A stretch of DNA of 64,000 nucleotides from the NCBI RefSeq assembly GCF_051020955.1, contig NC_135019.1, positions 8,329,501 through 8,393,500 on the forward strand, read 5' to 3'. Both the position numbers and the translations under genes were made by a program. Positions 45,469 through 58,368 of the stretch are shown one piece after another. Every line of letters starts with the position of its first letter. The first letter of the stretch is position 1. The notes beneath the pieces were generated by a model that was given only the letters and a program-made list of their open reading frames with translations, was not told the DNA's origin and did not search any database. The stretch comes from Megalopta genalis. Its lineage: Eukaryota > Arthropoda > Insecta > Hymenoptera > Halictidae.

Positions 45469-47826
45469 TTATGCCATTTTGTTCACAATTGCTAAGTGCA
45501 ACGAATGCAACTGACTCGTCCATTTATCAAGCGCATTGTAACGCGCAGCGCAAACCGATTTCTTATCCAGTTCGAGGACCTGGTTCACCTGTTGATAACG
45601 TCGTTGGTTTCAGAGACAGACCATCAATGCGTATTTAACAATGTTGTTACCTGATCGATGCGACCGCGAATCGTATTGTCCAGAATACAACAGACTAAAA
45701 GGCTCTCAACCTCTGACACATCTATGTTCAATTCTTTGCTTATAAAAGGAATATAAATTGTGGTGTAAGGTTTAATTAGTTTAATCAGAACCTGAAACGA
45801 TATCAAGTGGATTAGACTCGAGCTGCTGAGACGTTCGTGCGCATTTGGTAAACGTACCTGAGTGCGTATATTGCGTAGCAAGTCCTCGATGTGCTCTCTT
45901 ATAAAAGGATCGTCCATTATGTTATTTCTATTCTGCTTTAGAATTAGTTCGAACTGGTTGATATCGTTATTCTGATAACTGACCACTAAGTTCGTCATCG
46001 CCAAGATCTCTGGATCGTTTTTGTATGGCTTCGCCTCTTGGGAGTCGAACGGATTGATCCCAGACTTCATCAGCCTATTTTCGAGCACAATGATCCGATG
46101 ACAATCGGACGATAATCGTGTTATAAGGTACTCGGATTACTCTGCTCATATCGCAACTACTTACATATTCGCTAAAACTAGATACTTTAGACAAGTTGTA
46201 CGTCTCGGTGAACCGGACTCGTCGTAATTCTTAAAGGCTTCGAAGAAATCCGTGTGTGCTCTTTCAAATTCACCTTCCCTCAAATGCATCTTCCCACCGC
46301 ATTCTTTGAAAACACACGAAATGCAATTTTATCTCTGCCCAATTTTGTAATCGTTACACCTTGAATGGACTTTCAAAGTTAACGCTTTACCTACCGGCGA
46401 TGACTTGTCGGTCTTTTATAAATAAATAACTCACGATTAAATCAATTTCTTGCAACAGCAATATCGGAAATCAATTAAGCTTCTGGTAGGCAAAATGTTA
46501 ATGTACTTAATGTCTAGATGGTTTAGAGATACTGTTCAAATAGGCCACTTAAGGATTAATTTTTTATCACTATACCTCTAATCACTCCCATTATTAGTGG
46601 ATGCGGTATCGCGCTCTTAATGTGCAAGCTCTGTTCGTACAATGTCTTTAGCTTCTTATTGTTCTTTTGTGCTGTATACATTTGTATCTCTAGAGCATAG
46701 ATCTCTAACAACTGTGTTCCCTTCTTCAGATCATCCTCTCCATCGTCGGTCTAACAAAAAACAAGCATCATCTAATCCTGTCTTACTTTGCCGCAGACAA
46801 GAATCGAGTGCAACCAACCTGACAACTCTGGTGAAGCTGTTTCAATATTTTAGCTAACTTATTAAAATCTGATCGATCAAAATACAGTTTTCCCAGCTTT
46901 GTATTAGTTTTAAACCATAACCTATCATTTTTGGCATCTTTCAATGCATCTAAGGTAGTTTCATAGAAATCTTGTAATAGTTCCATCTAGAATTATTCGG
47001 TAAAAATAGATAATTACTTCAAAAGATCTCTGCATTCTCTATCTCGACCTACTCACATTCTTCGAGGTGCTAATATAATCCAATATGGAGTTTATAGACT
47101 TCTCTGAATGGTTTCTTGTAACTGCACTTTTAATGTATGTTAATAACTGTTTGTACCTAGCCATCATTTCCTTGTAATTAGCCTATAAAAATGAAATGTT
47201 ATAATAAATGGATATATTCCTACATAGTACTAATTTGACTAACCTACCAATTTAAAATTTATTTTTATCATCTGTTTTAAAGCCTTGAAACCCCATTCTC
47301 CCTTCTCACCACCTTCGAGGTCCAAAACCTTTTGAAAACTTTGCAATGCTCCCTTCGGATCATCTTCCTTCAACGCTTTGCTATTATAATATTGATTTTC
47401 TAAGTCGACATCTGGTTCTGAATTTGAATCTTCAGAATATTCCTAAAATTGTTATTAAAAAGTCATCGTGTCGCATTGTTTCAAGCTTAAAATATCCTAG
47501 TATAGCAATGTATCAAGAGAAAACTGAGAACTAATATTCACAGTTATCAATATAACCTAGATGGAAATCGAACGCTATTTAATTGCATTGTATCACTATT
47601 TCTTCGGAAAGGACTTGCCATGAATATAATCCTTAATTGTTCCGCGATCGGAAAATCGTCTCAAAACTATTTTAAAACTTCATACATGTCAAAACGAGAA
47701 ATCTAACCTATAACTCGACCGGAACGTTTGCAAATTTAACAGCGTTTCTACTGTAGACAAACGAATACTCACAAGACCATAATCTTCTTCTTCTTCACAC
47801 ATAAAATCATCCTCCCCGTCTGACAT
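45469..47826 (-). CDS. CSN2: COP9 signalosome complex subunit 2 (CSN2/Alien)
   Basis: CSN2 is a PCI-domain scaffold subunit of the COP9 signalosome, which removes NEDD8 from cullin-RING ubiquitin ligases in nucleus and cytoplasm. Nine coding exons can be joined at GT/AG sites with the frame kept: 47826-47773, 47442-47248, 47182-47057, 46986-46819, 46750-46576, 46303-46165, 46074-45858, 45791-45651 and 45588-45469. They give 444 residues, the usual CSN2 length. The start MSDGEDDFMCEEEEDYGL is the family N-terminus. Highly conserved blocks include NDRLWFKTNTKLGKLYFDRS, FFEAFKNYDESGSPRRTTCL, LMKSGINPFDSQEAKPY and the C-terminal PCI part with REHIEDLLRNIRTQ and DVSEVESLLV. The last exon encodes a VNQVLELDKK start and an AIVNKMA end. 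The intron at 45792-45857 has no in-frame stop (see findings). It shares its promoter region with NBAS. Confidence 0.97.
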
Positions 47827-48250
47827 TTTCCAGAATATTTAAAGGTTCAGAATATTGTAAATAAAAAATTCACGCTACCCTGTTGACAATCGCAAGCTCG
47901 GACCAGTTTTGTATTTTGAAATTCACATGCGTGCACTAACCCTATGCATGCCCGTGATGCATGTGCGGTGCTGTATGCAGCTTACATCGCTGCGACGATA
48001 TCTCGTCAATATGATTCTGTTTTTCGAAATTATTTTCACCGGAATGGCTATAATCACCGGACAATTACTATTTTAAGCTTATCTATATGAGAACAACCAA
48101 GTCAATTATACTTGAACCCTCATATATTCAGTGGAACACGAAGAAAAACAGTCATGACGTTTGCCTGCTGATTCGTTAAGCTCTAACTCTAACTGACTTT
48201 ATTCCCTGGCTCTTTTCACCTCTCAGCTAGGTTATGTTTCTGATTTCAAA
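47827..48250. promoter_or_regulatory. Head-to-head promoter region between CSN2 and NBAS
   Basis: The two start codons are 424 bases apart on opposite strands, so both 5' UTRs and core promoters must lie here unless upstream non-coding exons exist. There is no clear TATA box. A cluster of ATGCATG/GCATGC-type motifs (CCTATGCATGCCCGTGATGC, about 47941-47960, and following) is notable. Divergent housekeeping pairs often share one promoter; co-regulation is an inference. Confidence 0.6.
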
Positions 48251-51200
48251 ATGGTTAATTACAACGAGGAATCAAACGAGAATGAGCCGATACTTTACGA
48301 ATTGCTAGAGTACTTTGTTCGAAAACAGGAACCGGAATTAATTGTAAGTTTTCATTATTTTGTTATAGAAAAAATGGATCTATCATGTCTCTTTTTATCC
48401 AACTGTGTTGTGACATTTTTATATACAATATTGCTAATTTCAGAAGTGCAAAAACGATACTGTCATATTACCGACAACAGGAACAATTAAAAATGCACTA
48501 AGATATTTAAATAACAGATATAGCTTGCCAGAAAGCATATCGCAACAAAACAATCTCACTTTACCATGGAAATTTGCAATTGGCGATTCTGGCAGATTAC
48601 TTGCAGTTTTGCAAGAAAATGTCATAGAAATTCGGAAAGCAAAGGATGAGTACTCATCGGTGGTTGGAAAAGCTTCTAGTGAGTAACAAGCGTACATAAA
48701 ATAATATATAATACAATAATGACTTATAATATTTTTTGTAGTTTCAAAGGATGCTTTCCCACATTGGCGTAAATTATCCTGGAGTCCAGATGGAACACTT
48801 TTAGTATTAGCATCTAGTAATGGTTACACCTCCTTTTACAATGCTTTGGGAAATAATATCTATACTATAAGCCCAAAAACTGTTTCTCAAAATCCTCAGA
48901 TCCTAGAAGCTGGAGATGCGATAGTTTCTATGATATTTCTTAAACCAAAAGCAACATTTGAGAAATGGTCCTATGAATTCTTGTTAATCACCTACAGTGG
49001 CCTACTCAAGTCTTATTATGTCTCATTGAATAATGGATACGAAGCAAATTATGAATTTTCTTTTGGTAATTTTTATAAGAATGGTGTTAACGCAGTGGTT
49101 TATGATCCAAAACATTGTCTGTTCTATGTTGCTGGGAACACGATAACTCAAAAAGTAACGGTAATTAAGTTATTAATTGTACGGATCAAATTAAAAAGAA
49201 TAATGTTTGATATCGTGTATTGTATTACAGTCAACTGCTTCGGAGAGTGGCTTAACATCCTGGAGGCCCTTAAACGATTATCCCTTCTGTAAATTGTCAT
49301 TTGCTTTTGACAATGAATCAACGAATAAGTCAAGATTCTCCATATGGAACATTATTCCATCATTAAGTCTACAACACGAGTCAATCATATTCAAAATAAC
49401 AATTTCCCCAAATAGCCAATTCTTAACATGCTTGCACACAGATGGTTCTATATCTCTATGGGGATTACCAAATTTATTGTTACAGAAAAAGTGGAAATTA
49501 TCTGAGCAGCCGGATTTTAATATACCTAATCCACTAGGTCCTGCGAAATTAAAAAAGTTTCCACCAGGTTTCACAGAGTTCCATCCGTTGGATATTGGTT
49601 GGTGGTCCGAACAGGTAATACTCTTTTCCTTATATCTTTATTACATATCATATGTTAGTTACATTTTTACAGGCAATTATAATTGCAAGATATGCCGGAT
49701 CTACTTCCGTATGTGCTACCAAAAACCTGAAGAATCTTTTAGGAATGAGTCCAGAGTTTCTAGCTGGACAGCCTCAGATATGCGAACTTGGTTCAGATCG
49801 TGGCTTTTTGTGTCTAGACTGTGAAACGTTTGTAACCAGTAAAAAGCGAAATAGGGAGTCCAATGTCGAAGGTCAAGTATCGAATGAAGAAATGAATAAT
49901 CATTGAATTGTTACACGTTCAATGAAAGATTCGTTTATGTCTTTAGAAGTCTCGTCGGAAAGCGAGGATGAAGATGATGAGTTGGAGCCAGTCAGCATAT
50001 TGAATTACACCACGAATTTAATGCAAAGTACCTTGTACTCTATAACAGATATTGAAAGATTTCAGCCCAAGAGAAAGAAGTCTAAAGTATTATTTAGAAC
50101 ATATAGAATTCTTGGTCTGAAAAGTACAACGCCTGAAGAACTGTACTCCAGGAAAATTGATATAGAAGTATGAATATTCGAATAAACACTTGAAGCAAAT
50201 ATTAAAATATTTTGTAATTTCTTACAGGAGTACGAAGAAGCTTTGGCATTGGCTAACAAGTACAATTTGGATACTGATCTGGTTTATCAGACACAATGGC
50301 GGAAATCGAAATTATCTTTGAACGCTATTCAAGAACATTTGAGCAAAGTTACTAAAAGATCTTGGGTTCTGCATGAATGTGTAACAAGAGTTCCTGACAC
50401 TATCGAAGCTGCAAGAGAATTACTAAATTTTGGACTGAAGGGTGCCAATTTAGAAACCCTGGTAGCGATAGGCACATGTGATAATGGGAAATTTGTAACA
50501 GAGAATGTGGACGAAGATTGGAATGACGTAGATGTAGTTAGTGAAAGTTTACGACAGGTAAGCTACAAATCTAGCCAGGTGTACTGCATAATATTTACAG
50601 AGGTTTGCAAACATTTAGATGCAGAAAGCAAATGAATTGCTGGATAAAGTCGACCCGAGTCATTTGTCTGATGCTCAGATAGACTTAATTAAGTATAGAA
50701 GAAAGCTTCTGGACCATTTGGACAAACTGCTCACCTATGAGATTATTTTAGGACCTTCGTTAAATTACAATAAAAGTTTCTACGAGGAATTTCGTCAGCT
50801 TTCGGCTCTCGAAAATGCAATTAGGTACCAACAAAATCATGCAGATCATTTAGAGTACGGTAAAGGAGAATTTATACGTCTATTGTTATGTTACTTCGTT
50901 AAACGCAGATTCGCCAAAGATGGTGATTGTCAGGGAGTCGAGATTATGTTCACCTATTATGGAGAGAGTTTGCTGCCCCACTGGCTAGCAATTATCAGTT
51001 TCTTCCCGGAAACGTTGAACCCATTGAAGTACAAGAAGCTTTTGCCGAAATGTGACATCGATTGTCAATTATTTCTACTCGATCAACGAGAATTAAGGCA
51101 AAAGGATTGGTCCGAAAAGACTGAATTCAACGATGTGATTAATTTTGAAAACGATAATAAGTCGGAACTACTTTATGAATCTGATCCTTCCTTATCCATA

Positions 51201-54200
51201 TACAGGTAAATTAAACTATAAAAATTTTGTGTTTCCACTATTTTTTACACCTATAACATTCTTGTTTAAGAAATACCTTGCTAACTCCGGAATTGTTACA
51301 AAAATGGTATGAGTCGAGAGCCTATCAGATTGAGAGGAACAGTTACATGGTCGACAACGCTTTGCAATTAATCAAAATAGCGAAGTCGCATAACATTAAT
51401 GGCTTAGAAAGTTTATTGTTAGACCTAGAAACATTAGATGACCTAATTTACAAAGTTTACATAGAAGATCTGTCTTTGGACGAGCTACAAAAATTGTCTA
51501 ATTTAGACAAAATTAAATTGCTGATGAGCACGACGACCGAGAAAAGTTTTGTCGACGATTTAAAAAATTTTGTACTTCCATTTATAAAAAGGAGACATCA
51601 ATATTTGGTAAGTATTATTGTAAAATGGTCAGAATCGAATTTAAATTAATTATTATTAACTTTTTAATTATTAAGGATGAACTACAGACACATTTGTTTA
51701 GCGATTACTTGATATGCATTAGCAAGGAGGATCTAAAATTATCTGTGAAACTCTTTGAGTATTTGAAGATATCCCAAGATAATGAGATTCTGCAAATGAT
51801 AGAGAATATTGCCACCTTGGCTTTAGACTGCATATATGCCTGCAACGATTCAAATATGTATGACAAAGCTATCTGCATAGTGGATTCCATCTCAAAAGAT
51901 AGAGACCTGAAGAGAAGTGGTGGAATAAATTCGCTGCTCGAAGAGTTGGACAGAGAACTCGAGTGTACAAAAATTTTGAATAAATACGGGGTTACGACCA
52001 CGCTGAATGCATTGAGGAAAAACAAAACCGATCCCGAGTCTGCAAAACTATTATTGATTCAAATGGCGAGGAGCTTGAACGGAACGTAAGGGAACAATGA
52101 TTTTCGTAATATAAAGAAGTTTACCTCGTGCCCAGTGTGTTCATAATTTTTCTTTCTTCTTAGGGTGATAGCCCCTGATGAAAAACAGTGGGCACAATTG
52201 CTGAACGATATGCTGGAAATTCACGGTATGATCTTCGCCTGTGTGGACATAGAAATATGCTTTGAGATCTGTGTATCGGCGCGACTGGTGTCAGGTGTTA
52301 AGTCCAACATACAAAGTTGTGCAGCTCTAATTGAAACTAAAAAGAATGAGCAGTCTCTGTTGAAAGTGTCCTACGAAAAAGCAGTCAACTTGATTCTCGA
52401 TGCCAGCAAAGAGTATTTCAACAGTTCAAATTCTTTAACCGATGCCAACATGGAACTTGCTAGGTGGGTAGTTGTATTTTTTTATATGTATCTTTCCTCT
52501 AAATTAACAAATAATTATCATTCCAGAACTTGCCTCCATCTGATTACGGACGACAATCCGCAGATCAAGGAAGAATACGATCTGATAAATTCTCTTCAGA
52601 TTTTAAACGAATTTAACATCAATATACTACCGCTTCAAGTCAGATTGATGCAAGACAGATTGAAGCTGATAGAAGACTGCTTGAATAGACGTGATGATGC
52701 TCATAAAAGTCGCCACAGACTGTTGACTCTAGCGACTTATCTGAGGATTGAAATGAATAATAGCAGAGCAAGAGAGGGGAAGGTTTTAGAATTGATAGCG
52801 AAGAAAGCATTGGAGGTACAGACTTATTGATTATAATTCTAATAAAATTATATTATTCTCATCTGATAAAACTTCACAGATAAAAGACTTTACTGTTTGT
52901 GCTGCTACGTGCCAACAATTGATACATAACAGTTACATTCCCGCCTGGAAAGTCGCCTTAGACTTAGGATATTGTGATGACTACAGTGATTTAAAGACTA
53001 GACAAAAGTGTCTATGGTTTGTGATAAATAAGGGGCCTAACGATGTGCTAAGTAAAGCGCTGGATCAGATACATTTAATAGAGATACAAATGTTACATAA
53101 AGATTTGGAGCTGTGGATACCACCAAGTGATCCTGATGATCCTGATGATGCTGATAGCGAAGAAGAGTTCATAGATGCCATGACTACTGTAAGAAATTCA
53201 ATACAAAAAGTGTAATATGAATACGGGGTGTAAATCTTTAAACGGAACATCCTGCATAAAGTATGATATTTCATAGCCTTGAATTTACAGCCTCAAGTTG
53301 AATCAAAAGAGTTTGTTCCAAAAGTGCTGGAGGCCTCTACGGAAATGGTCAAGACTTCTGCGAACATTATGAAAGCATCAACGGTCAGTTTAATAAGGAA
53401 CATAAGCGACACCAGTTTTTGGAAATCTAGATTGAAACTAGGTTTGGAGAGTAGTCATAGCAACGTGACAGAGTACAATGATCAGGAGAATCACGAAAAC
53501 AATGATGATGTCCAAAGTTTTCCATGTTTCTACGAGTGTTTGCACGAAAGAAGTAGACTTAGTAACTTGGACACCAAATATATAAACTATTCGATGCCGG
53601 ATATAGAGATTACAAAGCTGAAATGTTGCCGCGCTTTTCTCAGAATAGCCATGTTGAGCGAATCTTCTTGCTATGGCATGGAAGTGAGCGATATCAATCA
53701 TTGTATGTATTGCCTAAGGCATTAAGTGTCATGAATATAAATTAAATATTTAAAAAATTATGATTTCCTGTTACAGTATTTTTAGAGTGTGCAAAGCATA
53801 CATTGCGGGAAGACTGGCTACTGGGAATTGCTTATTTATTTAGTATACAGAAAAATTATGTAAAGGAAATACAAGATGTTCTAACCGAGCTACCGCAAAC
53901 AGAGCTGCATGTACAGACTGCGATGTATTATTACTCCTTGGAGTTGCATAAGAAATTATATGGGGATACTGAGAATTTATATTTATTTAGTCCATTGAGT
54001 TTAATACAAAAGATGATCAACGCAATGAAAAAGTGCAAAGAATCTGAGATGTACGAGAGCTTTAAGTATTGGCAGTCGCGTTTCCTGAATAATCAAGAGA
54101 CGGATGACATCAAGTTCTTTGATTCAAATCAAATAATTGAAGAGAACGATAGAGAGAATCATGAGGAGAGGGTGGAACATGACAATGATCTCATTCAGAG

Positions 54201-55251
54201 TCCTGTATGTGAGGAATTTAAAGAGCAAAAGAAATCGGCTGAGAAGTCTATTTCTCAGCTTGATGGTGAAATAAAAAAAGATTATAAGGATGACGACAAG
54301 GGTGACATGGAATGGACAGATGATTGGGGTAATTTTTCTGACGAGGAGGTAGTAGAAACTGTGAACAAAAAGCAAAACATTCCAAAGCAAAAACCATGTA
54401 TAGAGGATGATATTTCGTTTACAAAAGAAATTGGCGATTGTGCGACAGAAGAGGACCGTTTCAAAGCGTTTGAAAACGTGTATGATAAAATACAAAGCAA
54501 GGATCATTTTAATGAGATGAAAGAAATAGTGTTAAAATGGCCAAAATTTAGCAATCCTGAGTACACGGCTGTCGACAAACATCCCATTTACAAAATGATG
54601 AAACTAATTAACGTGTACGAAACCGAGACAGATGCAAGTAAACAGAAACAGATTTTCCAAGAATACAAAGATTTAATGGCAGCCTTATCTTCGCTAGACG
54701 TAAGTATTAATAAATAATGTCTTGTAAGTTGGAGGAAAAAAAAGCTACATGTTAATAATACTTTTAGACGCTTAAAGAGTTCTTGAACAAGGCAGAAATT
54801 CCTCTGGGTCATGCAGTTTATATCAGATTAGACATGGATGATCCAGAGCTTCATGAAGAAGCTGTGAATATCCTCAAAGAAAAGCATAAAGTAGGTTTAT
54901 ACTAAAATAAAATGTTTTTAGGTATTATAATAGTACTACATTTACTTATACAATCTACATTTTGTTTTTTTTTAGGAAATTACATTATCGCCGCCTATAT
55001 TGGAGACGTTATTTTTGAAAAATTTGACAATTTCTTTTGATCCAAATCACGAAGTATATGGACGAATTATTGAGCACGTACTCGTTAATCAATCGTTAAC
55101 AAATACAAGGGAAAATGCGGAGTTCCTTATACGAGAATTAAAGAAAAAGAAGCATATATCGCACGCTTTATGCATAATTGGATTAATAGAGGATATACCG
55201 CCCTCATTGCGCACATTCGACACCTGTTTTGAACTTCTTATGAAAATATAA
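48251..55251 (+). CDS. NBAS: NBAS, subunit of the NRZ (Dsl1) tethering complex
   Basis: NBAS, with RINT1 and ZW10, tethers Golgi-derived COPI vesicles at the ER; the human protein also has a role in nonsense-mediated decay. Exons (all GT/AG, frame kept): 48251-48343, 48444-48678, 48742-49160, 49231-49614, 49673-50167, 50228-50557, 50619-51205, 51271-51607, 51676-52085, 52164-52463, 52527-52815, 52880-53188, 53291-53702, 53777-54699, 54768-54890, 54976-55251. They give about 1,973 codons; human NBAS has about 2,370. The N-terminal 400 residues look like WD40 blades (HWRKLSWSPDGTLLVLASS, HTDGSISLWGLP). LYSITDIERFQPKRKKSKV and EEYEEALALANKYNLDTDLVY open the Sec39 region, which continues through VLHECVTRVPDTIEAARELL and VEIMFTYYGESLLPHWLAI. 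The fifth exon has an in-frame TGA at 49904-49906; it is either a nucleotide error, a true nonsense change or inside an unrecognised intron. Confidence 0.94.
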
Positions 55252-56474
55252 TCGTTTATCTTTTCATCGTACGTTTTAGCGGAAGCTGTGATTTCGAATT
55301 GAAAAAAATAATGTAAATACACTATACTTCGGTTTGGTATTATTTATTGTATACGAAAAGCTTTTATTAAAAATGGAAGATAGAACCGATTTCGATGGAC
55401 ATGGAATCGGCACAAAGCTTTTACTTCACGTGTGTATCTTACGATACACTAAAATTATTTTGTACATACTTCAAATATTTGTTACTCATGTTATTTGTAA
55501 ATATGAATGTGATATCTACGTTAGAATATATATCTACACGGGACATACCTAATTTGTAACAGCTTACTCCTTTCTTTTCAATTCTCCGTTACTTCGTTAC
55601 TCGTTTAATCGGTGAGAAATACAAATTTTTCTCATTAATTTTCACACTGATTGAAAAAGTCCATCAAACTTCCCGAAGCTGGCGATGAACTGTGTTCAAA
55701 TAAAGGTGGTGCATAGAGAGCACCTGATTGGTGGAAAGAGACTGAAGTTAGTGCGCATGCGTCCGCAAGTATAGTATTACAGACCTTTTAAATTCCTAAT
55801 AGAAAACGCCGGTGACTCCATCTCGTATTTATCAAGCAGCTATACATCTCTAGATAATACCATTTATGTAATGAAATCTGTACAGAAGATACCGTCCTGC
55901 TGAATCCGTAAAATCACGTGACTAGTCTAGTCCGTTAACGAGTCTAACTCGTAATGGAGATTTCTAGTAAGAATCTGTTAAGTATAAATGTTGTTCCGTT
56001 CTTTTAAGTTGGAATAAAATTCTGTTCTTCTCACCGTAATATTTAAGTATTCAAGGGGAAATGTTGGCATACAATAAATACATATTTTTTCTTTTTTTAA
56101 GAAATTATTATAATCGAAACATTTCTAATCATCATAACTGGAAAGAAAATGACATGGCAAAGGGTTAATGATATTTATCTTGATAACTATCTTTTCGATT
56201 GTACAACTCCTTCCTGACGATAAATTCCAAAAAAAGTGTCACGTACCTATGTATCGCACATGTGACAGCGCAACGTCAGTCGTATCGTTTACTGAGCACT
56301 GTGTCCTCTTACGGCACGTGGGAAAAATAACTATCATATGTAATTTCTGTAGGTCACTATAACCTCAAAACATCGCATTATGCATAATCAATCTGTGAGA
56401 AGTAGCTTTTGAACGGAGCCAATAGTATTAAGATATCGTAGTCGGGCCTTCGTTCGTTTTTTATTACTGACGAA
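55252..56474. other. NBAS 3' region and HDHD5 upstream region
   Basis: A candidate polyadenylation signal AATAAA for NBAS is at 55699-55704. The rest is AT-rich, with no open frame of interest; the HDHD5 promoter must lie toward the right end. Confidence 0.5.
55699..55704 (+). terminator. NBAS: Candidate NBAS polyadenylation signal
   Basis: AATAAA is followed by a GT-rich stretch (GGTGGTGC) about 450 bases after the stop codon. Weaker variants lie closer to the stop. Confidence 0.4.
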
Positions 56475-58368
56475 ATGGCAATTATGAAGATACTGCTACG
56501 ACCAGACATCGCGAGGTTTACAGTTGTCAGAGTGAGTCATATTTCGTGTGCCATCATTGTTATGTTTGATTCTGGCTTCTGCACTTTAAGGTGGATCCGT
56601 CATGCATGCCTTCTTTTGTTTATGACTTGAATCTGTTGTTGTGACCTATTTACAAGGATTCGCTACGAAAACATCAAAAAATCGAACGAGATCAAGAGTA
56701 ATAATGTTCGTATCATGTTTGATCTATAAAACGCAATTTCGTTGTTTGATAGAGACCTTAGGAAGTTTTTATTCATGTTTCTTTCGGAGCCTGTTCGGAA
56801 TATAGTTGATTAAAAATTCAAATTTACTGTCGATGCTGTGACAGCGTAATTTGTGATTTTAATTCGACTTCAAATTATTCGATTATGCGCCGAAAAACCA
56901 ATGATGCAAAGTTTCTGTCACATTACAATAGGTACTGGTATAAAAATATACTGCATAGTATCCGAGTCAAGTATATTTTTATATCCTGTCTCAAGGTCTG
57001 TGAGACATTTTTAATGTCTTGTTCCAAAAATATGAAGTAGCCGCACAACTCCAAAGAATATCAGTCACTTTTACAAGTAAATGTGTACAACTTTGTTAGG
57101 GTTCATAAAAATAACAAATTTCACAAAATTTTGCTAACATCCTCTTCTTTTTATTTTCAGCATTTAAGTTTGAAGCCAAAGTTTGGTTTACTATTCGATA
57201 TAGATGGTGTGATAGTACGTGGTAAAAATGTATTGCCACCTGTACCAGAGGCCTTCAAACGACTCCAAGGAAAAGATGGAAAGTTCTGTGTACCAACCGT
57301 ATTTGTCACCAACAGTGGAAATGCCTTGCGTAGCCAGAAGGCAGAAGACCTATCCAAATGGATAGGGTTCGAAGTAAAGGAGTCACAAGTGGTGATGGCA
57401 CACTCGCCGTTGAGATTGTTCCAGCAGTATCACAATAAACGTGTCTTAATATCTGGTCAAGGTCCAATTAGAGAAATAGCCCAAGAGTTGGGCTTCCATA
57501 ATACCATAACTATCGAAGAATTAGTAAAAAATTTTCCATCGCTGGACTATGTGAACATGGAAAAGAGAAATCCATTATGCGGTCCTGTAGATCCAAACTT
57601 TCCTACCATCGAGGGTATTGTGTTGTTCAGCGAGCCAATTTCTTGGGAAACTCCGTTACAATTGATGGTGGATTTGCTGTTGACTAATGGCATGCCTACT
57701 TCCTTGCCGGATGAAATTCCTTATCCTAACATTCCAGTTTTGGCATGTAACATGGACCTGTTGTGGGTATCCGAAGCATTGATTCCCAGATACGGGCACG
57801 GTGCCTTCTTATTATGTCTGGAATCGCTTTACAAGAAGATCACAGGAAAGGACATGATATATTCTGCTCTAGTCGGGAAGCCTTCCCAAGTTACCTACTA
57901 TCACGCGAATCATATGCTCCGGGAGCATGCTGAAAGTATTGGAATAAGTCATAACGTTGACACGATATATGCTATTGGGTAAATCATTTATTTAACAACA
58001 ACTGACTAAGATGGAAGTTCCAGCTGACACTAAACTACACATATTTTTTTTCCAGTGACAACATCAACACTGACATTTTTGGTGCAAATTTGTATGATAA
58101 GTATCTGTCCCGTTGCGGAATGAAGGATACCCTCGCGCCTCAGAAACTTCAGAAACTGCTTGGTAGGGATGTAGAGCTGCCCAGCGCGAAAGCTTGTATC
58201 AGTATTTTAGTTGAAACTGGGGTCCATCGACGAGATTCCAGCTACGTAGCAGATCACTGTCCCAGAGATTTCTTACCAGTCGACGACAGCTTATGTAAAC
58301 CCGCGTTCGTAGTGAAAGACGTTGGCGAAGCTATCAATCTAGCGTTCAAAGAGGAGAAATTCGACTGA
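56475..58368 (+). CDS. HDHD5: HAD-like hydrolase domain-containing protein 5 (HDHD5/CECR5)
   Basis: Three exons, 56475-56531, 57161-57978 and 58056-58368, join in frame to 395 residues (human HDHD5 is about 420). The first exon encodes MAIMKILLRPDIARFTVVR, basic and without acidic residues apart from one Asp, compatible with the mitochondrial targeting reported for the family. HAD motif I is FDIDGV with Asp32 and Asp34; motif II is VFVTNSGN (Thr69-Ser71). The motif IV loop IGDNINTDIFGAN, with Asp293 and Asp298, is split by the last intron after the first two bases of the Gly codon. The conserved PTVEG-type linker appears here as FPTIEGIVLFSEP, and the C2-cap region includes GKPSQVTYYHA. The ATG at 57083, inside intron 1, is in frame but lies upstream of a good acceptor (TTTTATTTTCAG), so I prefer the spliced start. 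The substrate is not established for this family. Confidence 0.93.

Noticed and set aside
54280..54300. FLAG-tag-like codons as a sign of vector contamination
   Set aside because: Only seven of eight residues, surrounded by ordinary NBAS coding sequence with native codons.
57083..57160. Alternative ATG start for HDHD5 upstream of exon 2
   Set aside because: Lies in sequence just before a strong pyrimidine-rich acceptor; the exon at 56475 joins in phase and supplies a plausible mitochondrial presequence.
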